Assembly: GCF_006715145.1 (NCBI RefSeq)
Contig: NZ_VFMR01000001.1
Span: 310,001 to 374,000 of the forward strand
From: Microbacterium sp. SLBN-146
Lineage (GTDB): Bacteria > Actinomycetota > Actinomycetes > Actinomycetales > Microbacteriaceae
Length of the DNA stretch: 64,000 bases
Direction of reading: 5' to 3'
The position numbers were made by a program, and so were the translations under genes. Within the stretch, counting starts at the first letter, position 1. Each line of letters opens with the position of its first letter. This document shows, one piece after another, positions 9,434 to 18,667 of the stretch. The notes under the pieces are model-generated. The model searched no databases and had not been told where the DNA came from. It worked only from the letters and a program-made list of their open reading frames with translations.

Positions 9434-10208
9434 GGGCGACACCGTCTTCCGCGCGGCACGGCGACTCGACGACGTCCTCGCGGGAGCGGTCCTCGAGCGT
9501 TTCGATCTGCGCGTGCCGCAAGCGGCCACGATCGATCTCTCCGGGATGACGGTCGAGCATGTGGTCCCGCGGGGCAAGCACCTGCTGCATCGCATCGGCG
9601 ACTGGACGCTGCACTCCCACCTGAAGATGGAGGGTGAGTGGCACGTGTACCGCCGGGGCGAGCGGTGGCGCGCGCCGGCGTTCAAGGCGCGCGCCGTCCT
9701 GTCGACGCGAACGCACGACACGGTGGGGTTCGATCTCGCGGACATCTCGGTCGTCCCGCGCTCGCACGAGCATGAACTCGTGGGTTATCTCGGGCCTGAT
9801 CCGCTTCGCGAGGACTGGGACCCCGCCGAAGCGGCGCGCCGCGTGCAGGCCGATGAGCGGCCCGTGCACGTGGCGATCCTCGACCAGCGGAACGTCGCGG
9901 GTTTCGGAAACGTGTACGCCAACGAGATGCTGTTCGTTCGCGGCATCGCACCCACCGCCCCGGCATCCGAGATCGATGCTCCGTCGCTGATCGACGTCGG
10001 AGCCCGCATGATCCGAGCGAACCGCGACCGCTCGAGCCGCACCTTCACGGGCGAGAACCGCCCCGGCCGGCGCTTCTGGGTCTACGGACGCGAGAACGCT
10101 CCGTGCCGGCGGTGCGGCACGCCGATCCGCGCCGGCTCTCTCGGTGCCGACGCCACACGGGAGCGCAACGTCTTCTGGTGCCCCGTCTGCCAGCCCACCC
10201 CCGCCTGA
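9426..10208 (+). CDS. Fpg/Nei family DNA glycosylase (endonuclease VIII-like)
   Basis: A 260-residue bifunctional DNA glycosylase/AP lyase. It starts MPEGDTV, leaving the catalytic N-terminal proline and Glu3 after Met removal; PEGDTV is the Nei-type signature. The helix-two-turn-helix region lies around NVAGFGNVYANEMLF, and the C-terminus has a four-cysteine zinc finger (CRRC and CPVC). It excises oxidised bases and nicks the strand. It overlaps lhr and is probably translationally coupled to it. In actinobacteria this subgroup is usually called Nei2; I do not assign a symbol. Confidence 0.92.
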   Translation: MPEGDTVFRAARRLDDVLAGAVLERFDLRVPQAATIDLSGMTVEHVVPRGKHLLHRIGDWTLHSHLKMEGEWHVYRRGERWRAPAFKARAVLSTRTHDTVGFDLADISVVPRSHEHELVGYLGPDPLREDWDPAEAARRVQADERPVHVAILDQRNVAGFGNVYANEMLFVRGIAPTAPASEIDAPSLIDVGARMIRANRDRSSRTFTGENRPGRRFWVYGRENAPCRRCGTPIRAGSLGADATRERNVFWCPVCQPTPA

Positions 10209-10240
10209 CACCCCCTCCTCCCCCCTCTCGCGTCGAGATC

Positions 10241-10305
10241 CCGGTTACTCGCCGAGGCACCCCGTCGTTGCGCGCACATAACGGGGTGCCTCGGCGACAA
10301 CCCGG
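10241..10305. repeat. Intergenic inverted repeat (CGCCGAGGCACC arms)
   Basis: CGCCGAGGCACCCCGT (10250-10265) is the exact reverse complement of 10281-10296, with a 15-base loop; outer CCGG bases extend the pairing. It lies just after the glycosylase gene in the 357-bp gap before the polyamine operon. The outer CGCCGAG is shared with the GCCGAGAAGAC elements at 18.4 and 27.7 kb. Confidence 0.85.
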
Positions 10306-10342
10306 AGTGTCGACACAGGAGGCGGCGGCAGGAGGCGGCGGC

Positions 10343-10367
10343 GGGGGGCGGGGGCGGGGGGCGGGGG
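10343..10367 (+). other. Potential G-quadruplex
   Basis: Four runs of 6, 5, 6 and 5 guanines separated by single cytosines, within a longer G-rich stretch (about 10319-10382) upstream of the polyamine-transport operon. One-base loops and long G-tracts are the classic requirements for a very stable quadruplex. Formation is inferred. Confidence 0.6.
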
Positions 10368-10502
10368 TAGAGGGGGCGGGTGGAAACGGGAGGAAACGCG
10401 GGTGTAACGCTGGGCCGGACGATCTGTCGGGGGCGGTCCTCGTGCCTCGCGGATCGTCCGGTTCGGGACACGCGCCATTGCGTGGGACCCCTGCGCTGTA
10501 TT

Positions 10503-10519
10503 GAATACCTCCAATATTC
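10503..10519. promoter_or_regulatory. Candidate operator upstream of polyamine operon
   Basis: GAATA (10503-10507) and TATTC (10515-10519) form an inverted repeat with 7 bases between, in an unusually A/T-rich patch 46 bp before the ATPase start. It could be bound by the PucR regulator encoded 8 kb away or by another factor. Confidence 0.4.
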
Positions 10520-10565
10520 GACCGCCTGCCCGACGGGGAGCGGCCGCGAACAGGAGGCCACCCGA

Positions 10566-11732
10566 GTGACAACGGCAACCGATACCCGCAGCGCCCTCCA
10601 GGTCGAGCTCGAGAGCCGCGGATCCGTCGTGCTCGAGGGCATCACGAAACGCTACGGCGACCAGATCGCCGTCGACGAACTCTCGCTCGAAGTCCAGCCG
10701 GGCGAGTTCATCTCGTTCCTCGGCCCCTCGGGCTGCGGCAAGACGACGACACTGCGAATGATCGCCGGTTTCGAGCATCCGGATGCCGGTGACATCCGCA
10801 TCTCCGGACACTCTGTGCTGTCCTCGCCGTCGTACCGTCGCGACGTCAACACGGTCTTCCAGGCCTACGCGTTGTTCCCCCACTTGTCGGTCGCGGAGAA
10901 CGTCGCGTACGGCCTGCAACAGAAGCGCACGCCGAAGTCCGAGGTCCGCGAACGGGTGTCGCAGTCCCTCGATCTCGTCCAGATGCGGCGGTTCGCCGAC
11001 CGCAAGCCGACGCAGCTCTCAGGCGGACAGCAGCAGCGCGTCGCGCTCGCCCGGGCGCTCGTGAATCGGCCCGCCGTCCTCCTCCTCGACGAACCCCTCG
11101 GCGCCCTCGATCGGCAGCTCCGTGAAGAGATGCAGCTCGAACTCAAGCTCCTGCAGTCGCGCCTGGGCATCACGTTCGTCTTCGTGACGCACGACCAGGG
11201 CGAGGCACTGTCGATGAGCGACCGCATCGCGATCATGCGCGCGGGTCGCATCGAGCAGCTCGCGGATGCCGACACGGTCTACGCCCGCCCCGCGTCGGCG
11301 TACGTCGCGGCGTTCGTCGGGCAGCAGAACTTCTTCGTCGGCTCCGTCGCCGAAGGGGGTGCAGCGGTCTCGACTCCGCACGGGATCCTCCGCTCCGCCG
11401 ACGCCCGTCTGAGCGGAACCGCGAACGGCGAGGCGGCCGTGCGGCCGGAGAACATCCGCATCTCGGCGACGACCGACGTCGGCGCGGCGCCCGCGGCGGC
11501 GAACAGCGTCCACGGGCACCTCATCGGCGTCTCGCACCTCGGCGACACGATGCAGTACCTCGTGCGTCTCGGCGACGAGCAGAGCCTCATCGTCCGCCGT
11601 CCGACCCCGGAGGCGCCCAAGCTCTCCGTCGGAGACGCCGTCCTCTGCGACTGGCGGTCCGATCACGTACTGCTCTTCCCGCGCGACGACGCCGCGGAAG
11701 AAGGCGGCTACATCCCGCCCCCGACCGCCTGA
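10566..11732 (+). CDS. potA: Spermidine/putrescine-type ABC importer ATPase
   Basis: A 388-residue PotA-like ATPase: FLGPSGCGKTTT (Walker A), LSGGQQQRVALARAL (signature), LLLDEPLGALD (Walker B) and a C-terminal TOBE domain from about residue 290. The GTG at 10566 follows CAGGAGG at a normal distance. It energises import by the two permeases and lipoprotein encoded directly downstream. The substrate is inferred from the PotA/PotD family type and from downstream amine-oxidising enzymes; related systems import other cationic amines, so putrescine is likely but not proven. Confidence 0.88.
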   Translation: MTTATDTRSALQVELESRGSVVLEGITKRYGDQIAVDELSLEVQPGEFISFLGPSGCGKTTTLRMIAGFEHPDAGDIRISGHSVLSSPSYRRDVNTVFQAYALFPHLSVAENVAYGLQQKRTPKSEVRERVSQSLDLVQMRRFADRKPTQLSGGQQQRVALARALVNRPAVLLLDEPLGALDRQLREEMQLELKLLQSRLGITFVFVTHDQGEALSMSDRIAIMRAGRIEQLADADTVYARPASAYVAAFVGQQNFFVGSVAEGGAAVSTPHGILRSADARLSGTANGEAAVRPENIRISATTDVGAAPAAANSVHGHLIGVSHLGDTMQYLVRLGDEQSLIVRRPTPEAPKLSVGDAVLCDWRSDHVLLFPRDDAAEEGGYIPPPTA

Positions 11733-11812
11733 GCCGTCCATCCCGCACGACACGACACGACACCAGCCGCACAGCACGACACCGGCTCCCGACCCGACCA
11801 GGAGAGACCCCG

Positions 11813-12997
11813 ATGCCCGAATCCCGCACTCCCCTCCGCATCCTCGCTCCCCACGAAGCCGTCCCGACGATCGCCCGCGAACTCTCGCGGCGCCGGTTCC
11901 TCGGGCTCGCCGCGATCGCGGGTGGCACGGCGGTCCTCGCGGCCTGCGCGCCCGGCGGCAGCGGATCGCCCGCACCGCAGGCGACGGGCGGCGACCTCGA
12001 AAGCAGCCTGTCGATCTACACGTGGGGCGACTACGACTCCCCCGACGTCGTCGAGGGGTTCACCGCCGAGCTCGGCCCGACCGTGACCCTCGACTCGTAC
12101 TCGTCGAACGAGGAGCTCATCGCGAAGCTCATCGCGGCCCGCGGCACATCCGGCTACGACATCGTCGTCCCGACGGGCGTCTTCATCCCGCAGATGATCG
12201 AGAACGAGCTCCTGACGAAGTTCAACAAGGACCTCCTGCCCAATCTCGCCAACATGGATGCCGCGTACCTCGGCCGCGCGTGGGACCCGGAGAACGACTA
12301 CTCCGTCTGCAAGGCGTGGGGCACGACCGGGTTCGTCTACGACAAGACCGTCATCACGCGCGAACTCACGACGTGGGCGGACTTCTTCGACGCGGCGCAG
12401 AACGAAGCGAGCGGCAAGACGTCGATGTCAGACGACCCCGCCGGCATCATCGGCGCGTACTTCTGGGCGAACGACCTCGACTGGAACACGGAGGACGAGA
12501 CCCAGCTCGAAGAGTGCCGGGCGTTCCTCGTCGAGCAGATCGCCCCGCACATCTCGGCCTTCGACTCGTACCCGGGAACCAACGCGATCCCGCAGGGCAC
12601 GCAGGTGCTCATGCAGGCGTGGAACGGCGATGCGCGTCTGGGTCTCACCGAGTCGAGCGAGCCGGACCGCTGGCAGTGGGTGCTCCCCGGCCCCGTCACG
12701 GAGCTGTGGATGGACAACTGGGCGATCGCCGCGGGCGCCCCGAACCCGGAGGCCGCGCACGCGTTCATCAACTTCTCGATGACGCCCGAGAACCTCTTCC
12801 TCAACCTCGACTACATCGGCTACAACGTCGGCGGCAAGGACATGGAGGGCGAGGCGCAAGCCGCTGGCATCCCCTTCACCGACATGATCTTCTTCAGCCC
12901 CGAGCAGCTCGAGTCGATGCACGAGCAGACGCTCAACGACTCCCAGACGACACGGGTCAACATCTGGAACGAGATGAAGGCCGCCGCGGGTGCGTAG
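11813..12997 (+). CDS. Polyamine-type ABC substrate-binding protein, Tat lipoprotein
   Basis: A 394-residue PotD/PotF-like extracytoplasmic binding protein. The N-terminus has a twin-arginine motif (SRRRFLG, residues 25-31), a hydrophobic stretch and a lipobox LAAC with Cys45, so it should be exported folded by Tat and anchored by lipid. The mature part opens with SLSIYTWGDY, characteristic of the spermidine/putrescine family. ATG at 11813 with GGAGAG upstream. The last 8 bp overlap the first permease gene. Confidence 0.9.
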   Translation: MPESRTPLRILAPHEAVPTIARELSRRRFLGLAAIAGGTAVLAACAPGGSGSPAPQATGGDLESSLSIYTWGDYDSPDVVEGFTAELGPTVTLDSYSSNEELIAKLIAARGTSGYDIVVPTGVFIPQMIENELLTKFNKDLLPNLANMDAAYLGRAWDPENDYSVCKAWGTTGFVYDKTVITRELTTWADFFDAAQNEASGKTSMSDDPAGIIGAYFWANDLDWNTEDETQLEECRAFLVEQIAPHISAFDSYPGTNAIPQGTQVLMQAWNGDARLGLTESSEPDRWQWVLPGPVTELWMDNWAIAAGAPNPEAAHAFINFSMTPENLFLNLDYIGYNVGGKDMEGEAQAAGIPFTDMIFFSPEQLESMHEQTLNDSQTTRVNIWNEMKAAAGA

Positions 12998-13937
12998 GAG
13001 CCGCTCGGCCGGAGCGTTCCTCGCGGTGCCGGCGTGGGCCTGGCTCACGGCGTTCTTCGTCGCGCCGGTCGCGATGGTCGTGTGGTTCAGCTTCGGCTAC
13101 AAGCCGGGCGTCTTCGGAACGCACGCGAACGACATCCTCTCGTTCGACCGCTACGTCGAGGCGATGTCCCCGACGTTCTTCGCGACGTTCCAGAACACGC
13201 TGTGGGTCGGCATCCTCGGCACGATCCTGTGCTTCTTCATCGGCGCACCGGTCGCGTACTGGATGGCGTTCAAGGTGCGGCCCGAGCGACGCGGCATCCT
13301 CATCGCGCTCGTCCTCGTGCCCTTCTGGACGAACTTCCTCGTGCGCACGATCGGATGGCAGGTCATCTTCGCGCCCGAAGGATGGATGTCGGGGCTCCTT
13401 CAGACGATCGGCATCATCGACGGTCCTCTCGAGATCCTCTACACGCGAACGGCGGTCCTCGTCGGCGTCGTCTACAACTACCTGCCGCTCATGATCCTGC
13501 CGCTGTTCGTCGCGTTCGATCGAGTCGGCCCGACGCTCCGCGAAGCGTCGAAGGACCTCGGTGCGGGGAAGATTCGGACGTTCTTCCGCGTGACGCTGCC
13601 GCTGTCGCAGCCCGGTGTCATCGCGGGCGTTCTGCTCGTCTTCATCCCGCTCATGGGCGACTACATCACCGCGACGGTCCTCGGCGGCGCGCGCGGCAAC
13701 ATGGTCGGCCAGCTCGTCGCGAGCCAGTTCCAGACGGCGCAGAACTGGGCGCTCGGGTCGGCGATGGCCGTCCTGCTCATGCTCGTGATCACCCTCACGA
13801 TCGCCGCCGCAGCCGCGGTCATCTGGCTCGTCGCGCTGCCGTTCCGCTCGGCGAACCGGCTCGTCCTGGGTGCGGAGCCCCCTGTCGACACGACGGATGC
13901 CGCAGCCCAGCCCGCTCGCGAAGAGGTGAAGGCATGA
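12990..13937 (+). CDS. Polyamine-type ABC transporter permease (PotB-like)
   Basis: A 315-residue inner-membrane permease with about six transmembrane segments and the BPD_transp_1 EAA loop (LREASKDLGAGKIRTFFRVT region near residues 178-200). It follows the binding protein with an 8-bp overlap and its TGA overlaps the ATG of the second permease (ATGA), so expression is coupled. It should form a heterodimeric channel with the next protein and dock the PotA-like ATPase. Confidence 0.92.
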   Translation: MRRSRSAGAFLAVPAWAWLTAFFVAPVAMVVWFSFGYKPGVFGTHANDILSFDRYVEAMSPTFFATFQNTLWVGILGTILCFFIGAPVAYWMAFKVRPERRGILIALVLVPFWTNFLVRTIGWQVIFAPEGWMSGLLQTIGIIDGPLEILYTRTAVLVGVVYNYLPLMILPLFVAFDRVGPTLREASKDLGAGKIRTFFRVTLPLSQPGVIAGVLLVFIPLMGDYITATVLGGARGNMVGQLVASQFQTAQNWALGSAMAVLLMLVITLTIAAAAAVIWLVALPFRSANRLVLGAEPPVDTTDAAAQPAREEVKA

Positions 13938-14842
13938 CCGCTCAGCCCACGACCGAGGCGATCCTCCGGGCACGCGACGGCGGCACGGCGCGCCGAACGC
14001 GTGCGCACCGCTCCTGGACCGATGTCGCCCTCAACGTCTGGGGCATCCTCGTCCTGCTGTTCCTCTTCGCCCCCATCATCGTCATCGTCATCTACTCGTT
14101 CAACACGGGCCGGCTGCTCGTCTCGTGGGATGGCTTCGGCTTCGACGCGTTCCTCACGATCCTCGAGAAGCCCGCGATCCAGAACGCCGTCCGCGTCTCG
14201 CTCATCACGGCCGTCATCTCGGCTGTCATCGCGACGATCCTCGGAACCCTCGCCGGCATCGCGATGGCCCGCCACCCCGGCACCTGGGTGTGGTGGTTGC
14301 TGGGCCTGCTGCTCCTCGTCTCGGTGACGCCCGAGATCGTCGACGCCGTCGCACTCCTGCCGTTCCTCGTGTGGCTCGGCCAGGACATGGGCATCACGAT
14401 GTTCAACGACGGCATCGTGCGTCTCTCGGTCGGATCGTCGCTCTTCGCGACCGCCGTCGTGTCGTACATCGTGCGCGCGCGCCTCGTCGGTCAGGACGCG
14501 AACCTCGAGGAGGCGTCGGGCGACCTCTACGCGCGTCCGCTCACGACGTTCCGCCGTGTGACCCTCGCGCTCGCGATGCCCGCCGTGCTCGCAGGGTTCC
14601 TCCTCGCGTTCACCCTGGCCCTCGACAACACGATCGTCGCGGCGTTCGTGCAGGTGTCGGGAACGACGCCGTGGCCGGTCTACGTCCTGAGCGCCGTGCG
14701 ATCGGGTCTCCGCCCTGAAATCGCGGCCGTGTCGACGATCATGCTGCTCCTCACGCTCGTCGCTCTCGCGCTCGTCGCGCTCGTCCTCAAGCGCGCAGGC
14801 GATTCCGCGACCCAGATCGCCCGCACCATGACGGGAGGCTGA
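13934..14842 (+). CDS. Polyamine-type ABC transporter permease (PotC-like)
   Basis: A 302-residue permease, second half of the importer. A charged N-terminal tail of about 30 residues precedes the first membrane segment; the EAA-type loop reads NLEEASGDLYARPLTTF. The start ATG overlaps the previous stop. Just 3 bp separate it from the amidohydrolase that follows, so transport and catabolic genes are one transcription unit. Confidence 0.92.
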   Translation: MTAQPTTEAILRARDGGTARRTRAHRSWTDVALNVWGILVLLFLFAPIIVIVIYSFNTGRLLVSWDGFGFDAFLTILEKPAIQNAVRVSLITAVISAVIATILGTLAGIAMARHPGTWVWWLLGLLLLVSVTPEIVDAVALLPFLVWLGQDMGITMFNDGIVRLSVGSSLFATAVVSYIVRARLVGQDANLEEASGDLYARPLTTFRRVTLALAMPAVLAGFLLAFTLALDNTIVAAFVQVSGTTPWPVYVLSAVRSGLRPEIAAVSTIMLLLTLVALALVALVLKRAGDSATQIARTMTGG

Positions 14843-14845
14843 CCC

Positions 14846-16501
14846 GTGGCCTACGCCGATCTCGTCTTCACGGGCGGGCCCGTCTTCACCGCCGACGCCG
14901 TCAGGTCACGAGCGCGGACGGTCGCCGTCGCGGACGGTCGCATCGTCGCCGTCGACACGACCGATGCGCGCGACCTGATCGGACCGCGCACCGAGGTCAT
15001 CGATCTCGCCGGACGGATGCTCGTGCCGGGGTTCCAGGACGCGCACGTGCACCCCGTGTGGGGCGGCCTCGACATGCTGCGCTGCGATCTCGCCGAGTAC
15101 GCGACGGCGACGGAGTACCTCGCCGCGATCGGGGACTACGCCTCGCGGCATCCGGATGACGAATGGATCCTCGGCGGCGGATGGCAGATGTCGGCCTTCC
15201 CCAGCGGCACACCCACGGCGGCGGCGCTCGACAGCGTCGTTCCCGACCGGCCCGCGTTCTTCCCCAACCGCGACGGCCATGGCGCGTGGGTGAACTCGGC
15301 CGCCCTCCGCCTCGCCGGCATCGACCGCGACACCCCCGACCCCGCGGACGGACGCATCGAACGGGATGCCGCAGGTCATCCGTCCGGGACGCTCCACGAG
15401 GGCGCCATGACCCTCGTCAATCGACTCCTCCCCGATGAGCCTCTCGAACGACTGACCGAGGCGCTCCTCGTCGGGCAGCGCTACTTGCATTCCTTCGGGA
15501 TCACGGCGTGGCAGGACGCCATCGTCGGTCCGTACGGGGATGCCGGAGACCCCGCGCCCGCGTATCTCGCCGCCGCTGCGGCCGGCACGCTGACCGCACG
15601 CGTCGTCGGCGCGATCTGGTGGGATCGCTCGAAGGGTCTCGAGCAGATCCCCTCGCTCCTCGATCGACGAGACCGTTACCGCGCCGGGCGGTTCGCCGCG
15701 ACGTCGGTGAAGATCATGCAGGACGGCGTCGCCGAGAACTTCACCGCCGCGATGCTCGAGCCCTACGGCGACGGCCACGGGCATCCCACCGACAATTCCG
15801 GGATCTCGTTCGTGCCGCCCGACGTGCTCTCCGAGGCCGTGCCGCTCCTCGACGCGGCGGGGTTCCAAGTGCACTTCCACGCGATCGGCGACCGCGCCGT
15901 GCGGGAATGCCTCGACGCTGTCGAGGAGGCCATCGCCCGCAACGGCCGGGGCGACAACCGGCATCACATCGCGCACATCCAGGTCGTGCATCCCGATGAC
16001 ATCCCGCGGTTCCGCGAGCTCGGCGTCGCCGCGAACATGCAGTCGCTATGGGCGACGCTCGAACCGCAGATGGTGGATCTGACGCTTCCCTTCCTCGGGT
16101 CGCCGCGCGACGCGTGGCAGTACCCGTTCGGCGACCTGCTCAGGTCCGGGGCCGTCCTCGCAGCCGGCAGCGACTGGTCGGTGTCGTCGCCGAATCCCCT
16201 CGCCGCGATCCACACGGCCGTCAACCGCATGGCTGCTCCCGGGTTCGAGGAAGGCGACTACGACGCGTTCCTCCCCGAGCAGGCGATCGACCTCGCGACA
16301 TCGCTCGTCGCGTACACGGCCGGCTCCGCGTGGGTCAACCACCTCGACACGACGACCGGCACGATCGAAACCGGGAAGTACGCCGACCTCGCGGTGCTCG
16401 ACCGCGACCCGTTCGCGGGACCCGCCGACGAGATCGGCGCGACCCGCGTTCTGCAGACCTTCGTCGAGGGCGAGCGCGTCTACGCCGCTCCCGACGCCTG
16501 A
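14846..16501 (+). CDS. Amidohydrolase family 3 (YtcJ-like) metal-dependent hydrolase
   Basis: A 551-residue amidohydrolase. HVHP (His67, His69) supplies the first metal ligands; later HFHAIGD and HIAHIQVVHP supply the remaining histidines, and AAGSDWSVSSPNPL carries the catalytic Asp. This is the YtcJ group, which hydrolyses amide or carbamoyl bonds and has broad, poorly predicted substrates. GTG start 3 bp after the permease stop. In this operon it may release an amine or acid from an N-acylated or formamido polyamine intermediate; that is inference from position. Confidence 0.88.
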   Translation: MAYADLVFTGGPVFTADAVRSRARTVAVADGRIVAVDTTDARDLIGPRTEVIDLAGRMLVPGFQDAHVHPVWGGLDMLRCDLAEYATATEYLAAIGDYASRHPDDEWILGGGWQMSAFPSGTPTAAALDSVVPDRPAFFPNRDGHGAWVNSAALRLAGIDRDTPDPADGRIERDAAGHPSGTLHEGAMTLVNRLLPDEPLERLTEALLVGQRYLHSFGITAWQDAIVGPYGDAGDPAPAYLAAAAAGTLTARVVGAIWWDRSKGLEQIPSLLDRRDRYRAGRFAATSVKIMQDGVAENFTAAMLEPYGDGHGHPTDNSGISFVPPDVLSEAVPLLDAAGFQVHFHAIGDRAVRECLDAVEEAIARNGRGDNRHHIAHIQVVHPDDIPRFRELGVAANMQSLWATLEPQMVDLTLPFLGSPRDAWQYPFGDLLRSGAVLAAGSDWSVSSPNPLAAIHTAVNRMAAPGFEEGDYDAFLPEQAIDLATSLVAYTAGSAWVNHLDTTTGTIETGKYADLAVLDRDPFAGPADEIGATRVLQTFVEGERVYAAPDA

Positions 16502-16515
16502 AGAGAGATACACCC

Positions 16516-17952
16516 ATGGGCACCACCATCTTCGAACGGCAGCGACCGGCGGCATCCCTCATCGCCCGGAGTCTCGACGGAACTCGGCGCGGAGTCTTCT
16601 GGCTCGACGACCTGCCTCCGCAGCCGCAGCGCGCGCCGCTCTCTGGCGACGTCTCGGCAGACCTCGTCATCGTGGGCGGCGGCTACACGGGACTGTGGAC
16701 GGCGGTGCAGGCCAAGCGCCGTGACCCCGACGCGCGCGTCGTCGTCCTCGAGGCCCGCACCGTCGGCTGGGCGGCCTCGGGACGCAACGGCGGATTCTGC
16801 GAAGCGAGCCTGACGCACGGCCGCGAGAACGGCCTCTCACGCTGGCCCGACGAGATCGACGAGCTCGACCGACTGGGCCTTGCGAACCTCGACGCGATGG
16901 GCGAGGACATCGCGTCCGCCGGCATCGACGCGGAGTGGGAGCGCACGGGTTCCTTCGGGGTCGCGACGGAACCTCACCAGCTCGAGTGGCTCGACGAGTG
17001 GGCGAGGGATGCCGCGGACCGGGGCGACGACTCGGTCTCGCGCCTCACGGCCGAGGAGGTGCAGGCGTCGATCGCATCGCCGATCCTCCTGGGGGCGGTG
17101 CGCGAGTCGCACACGACCGCGCTCGTGCATCCTGGGAAGCTCGCGGCGGGACTCGCTCAGGCCGCGGAAGAGGCCGGCGTGCTCATCTTCGAGCACTCCC
17201 TCGTGCGAGCCCTCGACGACGACGGTGACCGCATCACGGTGACGACGGCGGGCGGACGCGTGACGGCGAAGAACGTCGCCCTCGCGACGAACGTGTTCCC
17301 TTCGCTCCTGAAGCGAAACCGCCTCATGACGGTGCCCGTGTACGACTACGTGCTCATGACCGAACCCCTGTCCGCCGACCAGCTCGACGCGGTCGGCTGG
17401 TCTGGACGCGAAGGCCTCAGCGACCTCGCGAACCAGTTCCACTACATCCGTCTGAGCCGCGACAACAGGATCCTCTTCGGCGGATACGACGCCGTCTACC
17501 ACTACGGACGCAAGGTGCGGGCCTCGTACGAGAACCGCCCCGAATCGTGGGAGAAGCTCGCGAGCCACTTCTTCACGATGTTCCCCCAACTCGACGACAT
17601 CCGATTCAGCCACGCGTGGGCCGGAGCGATCGACACGTCGACGCAGTTCTGCGCCTTCTTCGGCACGGCCCGCCGCGAGCGGGTTGCGTACGCGGCCGGC
17701 TTCACGGGGCTCGGGGTCGCAGCGACGAGGTTCGCAGCCGAGGTCATGCTCGATCTCCTCGCGGGCGAGGACACCGAGCGGACGCGCCTGGAGATGGTGC
17801 GGCAGCGGCCGCTTCCGTTCCCGCCCGAGCCCGCGGCATCCGTCGGCATCCAGGCGACCCGCTGGTCGCTCGATCGCGCGGATCACACCGAGGGCCGCCG
17901 CAACGTGCTGCTGAAGACGCTCGACGCGCTCGGACTCGGGTTCGACTCATGA
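16516..17952 (+). CDS. FAD-dependent amine oxidoreductase (PuuB/OrdL-like)
   Basis: A 478-residue DAO-family flavoenzyme. The dinucleotide-binding motif IVGGGYTG begins at residue 52 and ASGRNGGF follows, typical of gamma-glutamylputrescine oxidase and related enzymes that oxidise an amine to the aldehyde with release of peroxide and ammonia. A C-terminal GAIDTSTQF and GFTGLGVA segment closes the FAD site. The ATG at 16516 sits after an AAGAGAG sequence. Its stop overlaps the cupin gene (ATGA). No gamma-glutamylputrescine synthetase lies in the window, so the substrate could be a free amine. Confidence 0.88.
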   Translation: MGTTIFERQRPAASLIARSLDGTRRGVFWLDDLPPQPQRAPLSGDVSADLVIVGGGYTGLWTAVQAKRRDPDARVVVLEARTVGWAASGRNGGFCEASLTHGRENGLSRWPDEIDELDRLGLANLDAMGEDIASAGIDAEWERTGSFGVATEPHQLEWLDEWARDAADRGDDSVSRLTAEEVQASIASPILLGAVRESHTTALVHPGKLAAGLAQAAEEAGVLIFEHSLVRALDDDGDRITVTTAGGRVTAKNVALATNVFPSLLKRNRLMTVPVYDYVLMTEPLSADQLDAVGWSGREGLSDLANQFHYIRLSRDNRILFGGYDAVYHYGRKVRASYENRPESWEKLASHFFTMFPQLDDIRFSHAWAGAIDTSTQFCAFFGTARRERVAYAAGFTGLGVAATRFAAEVMLDLLAGEDTERTRLEMVRQRPLPFPPEPAASVGIQATRWSLDRADHTEGRRNVLLKTLDALGLGFDS

Positions 17953-18299
17953 CGCGCCTGACCTCGGGCGTTGCGGCGGATGCCGCGCGGCTTCCCGTGC
18001 CGTTCACGGCGGTCGCGCCCGAGCAGGTCGTCGAGGGAACGCCTTTGACGCGCTTCATCGACCTCGACGAGACCGGCGAGCGCTCGATCGGTGTGTGGGA
18101 GCATTCGCCCGGTGCGTCGCGCGACGTCGAGTCCGACGAGGTCTTCGTCGTGCTGGCGGGCGCGGCGACGGTCGCCTTCGAGCATCCCGAACTCCCTCCC
18201 ATCGAGCTGCGCCCCGGTTCGGTGGTTCGCTTGGAGGCCGGCATGCGCACCGTCTGGACCGTCCGCGAAACCCTCCGCAAGGTCTACGTCTCCCCCTGA
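17949..18299 (+). CDS. Small cupin-domain protein
   Basis: A 116-residue single-cupin protein of the DUF861/(S)-ureidoglycine aminohydrolase-like type: GVWEHSPGASRD, then DEVFVVLAGAATV and a hydrophobic PGSVVRLEAGMRTVW strand pair. It ends the polyamine operon, with its start overlapping the oxidase stop. Close relatives sit beside amine and amino-acid catabolic genes, where they are thought to bind or process small metabolites; its role here is unknown. Confidence 0.8.
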   Translation: MTRLTSGVAADAARLPVPFTAVAPEQVVEGTPLTRFIDLDETGERSIGVWEHSPGASRDVESDEVFVVLAGAATVAFEHPELPPIELRPGSVVRLEAGMRTVWTVRETLRKVYVSP

Positions 18300-18390
18300 C
18301 CGCTCCCGGTCGCCACCCGGGCGCCGCCCCGGTCGCCGTCCGGCTTCCGACGCCCGTCCTGTCGCCGACGCCCGTCCGGTCGCCGTCCTG

Positions 18391-18653
18391 TCGCCGAGAA
18401 GACCCGAACTGCGGTCTCCGCGCCCGATTTCGAACGGTTAGCGTCTTCTCGGCACCCGGGCGCCCCCGCTACGGCGCTCGCGCGACCGGGACGCCGATCT
18501 CGCCGAGAAGACGCAAACTGCGCACTTTGGGAAGAGTTCCGAGCGGTTTGGGTCTTCTCGGCGCTGGGGGCCGCGGCATCCCTCGTACGGCTGCGAGAAG
18601 ACGCAGACTGCGCACGCGGCGGCTGAATGCCGACGGCTTGGGTCTTCTCGGCG
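18391..18653. repeat. Three copies of the GCCGAGAAGAC inverted-repeat element
   Basis: The 368-bp convergent gap between the cupin and PucR genes holds three elements of 61-63 bp: 18391-18453, 18501-18563 and 18593-18653. Each opens with (GC)CGAGAAGAC and closes with its reverse complement GTCTTCTCGGC; the middle copy pairs imperfectly for about 20 bp. Copies 2 and 3 share the inner ACGCAxACTGCGCAC. Two more copies lie at 27.7 kb. The 90 bp before the first copy is a C/G-rich run with repeated CCGTCC and GTCGCC. Confidence 0.85.
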
Positions 18654-18667
18654 AATGAGGCCGGGGG

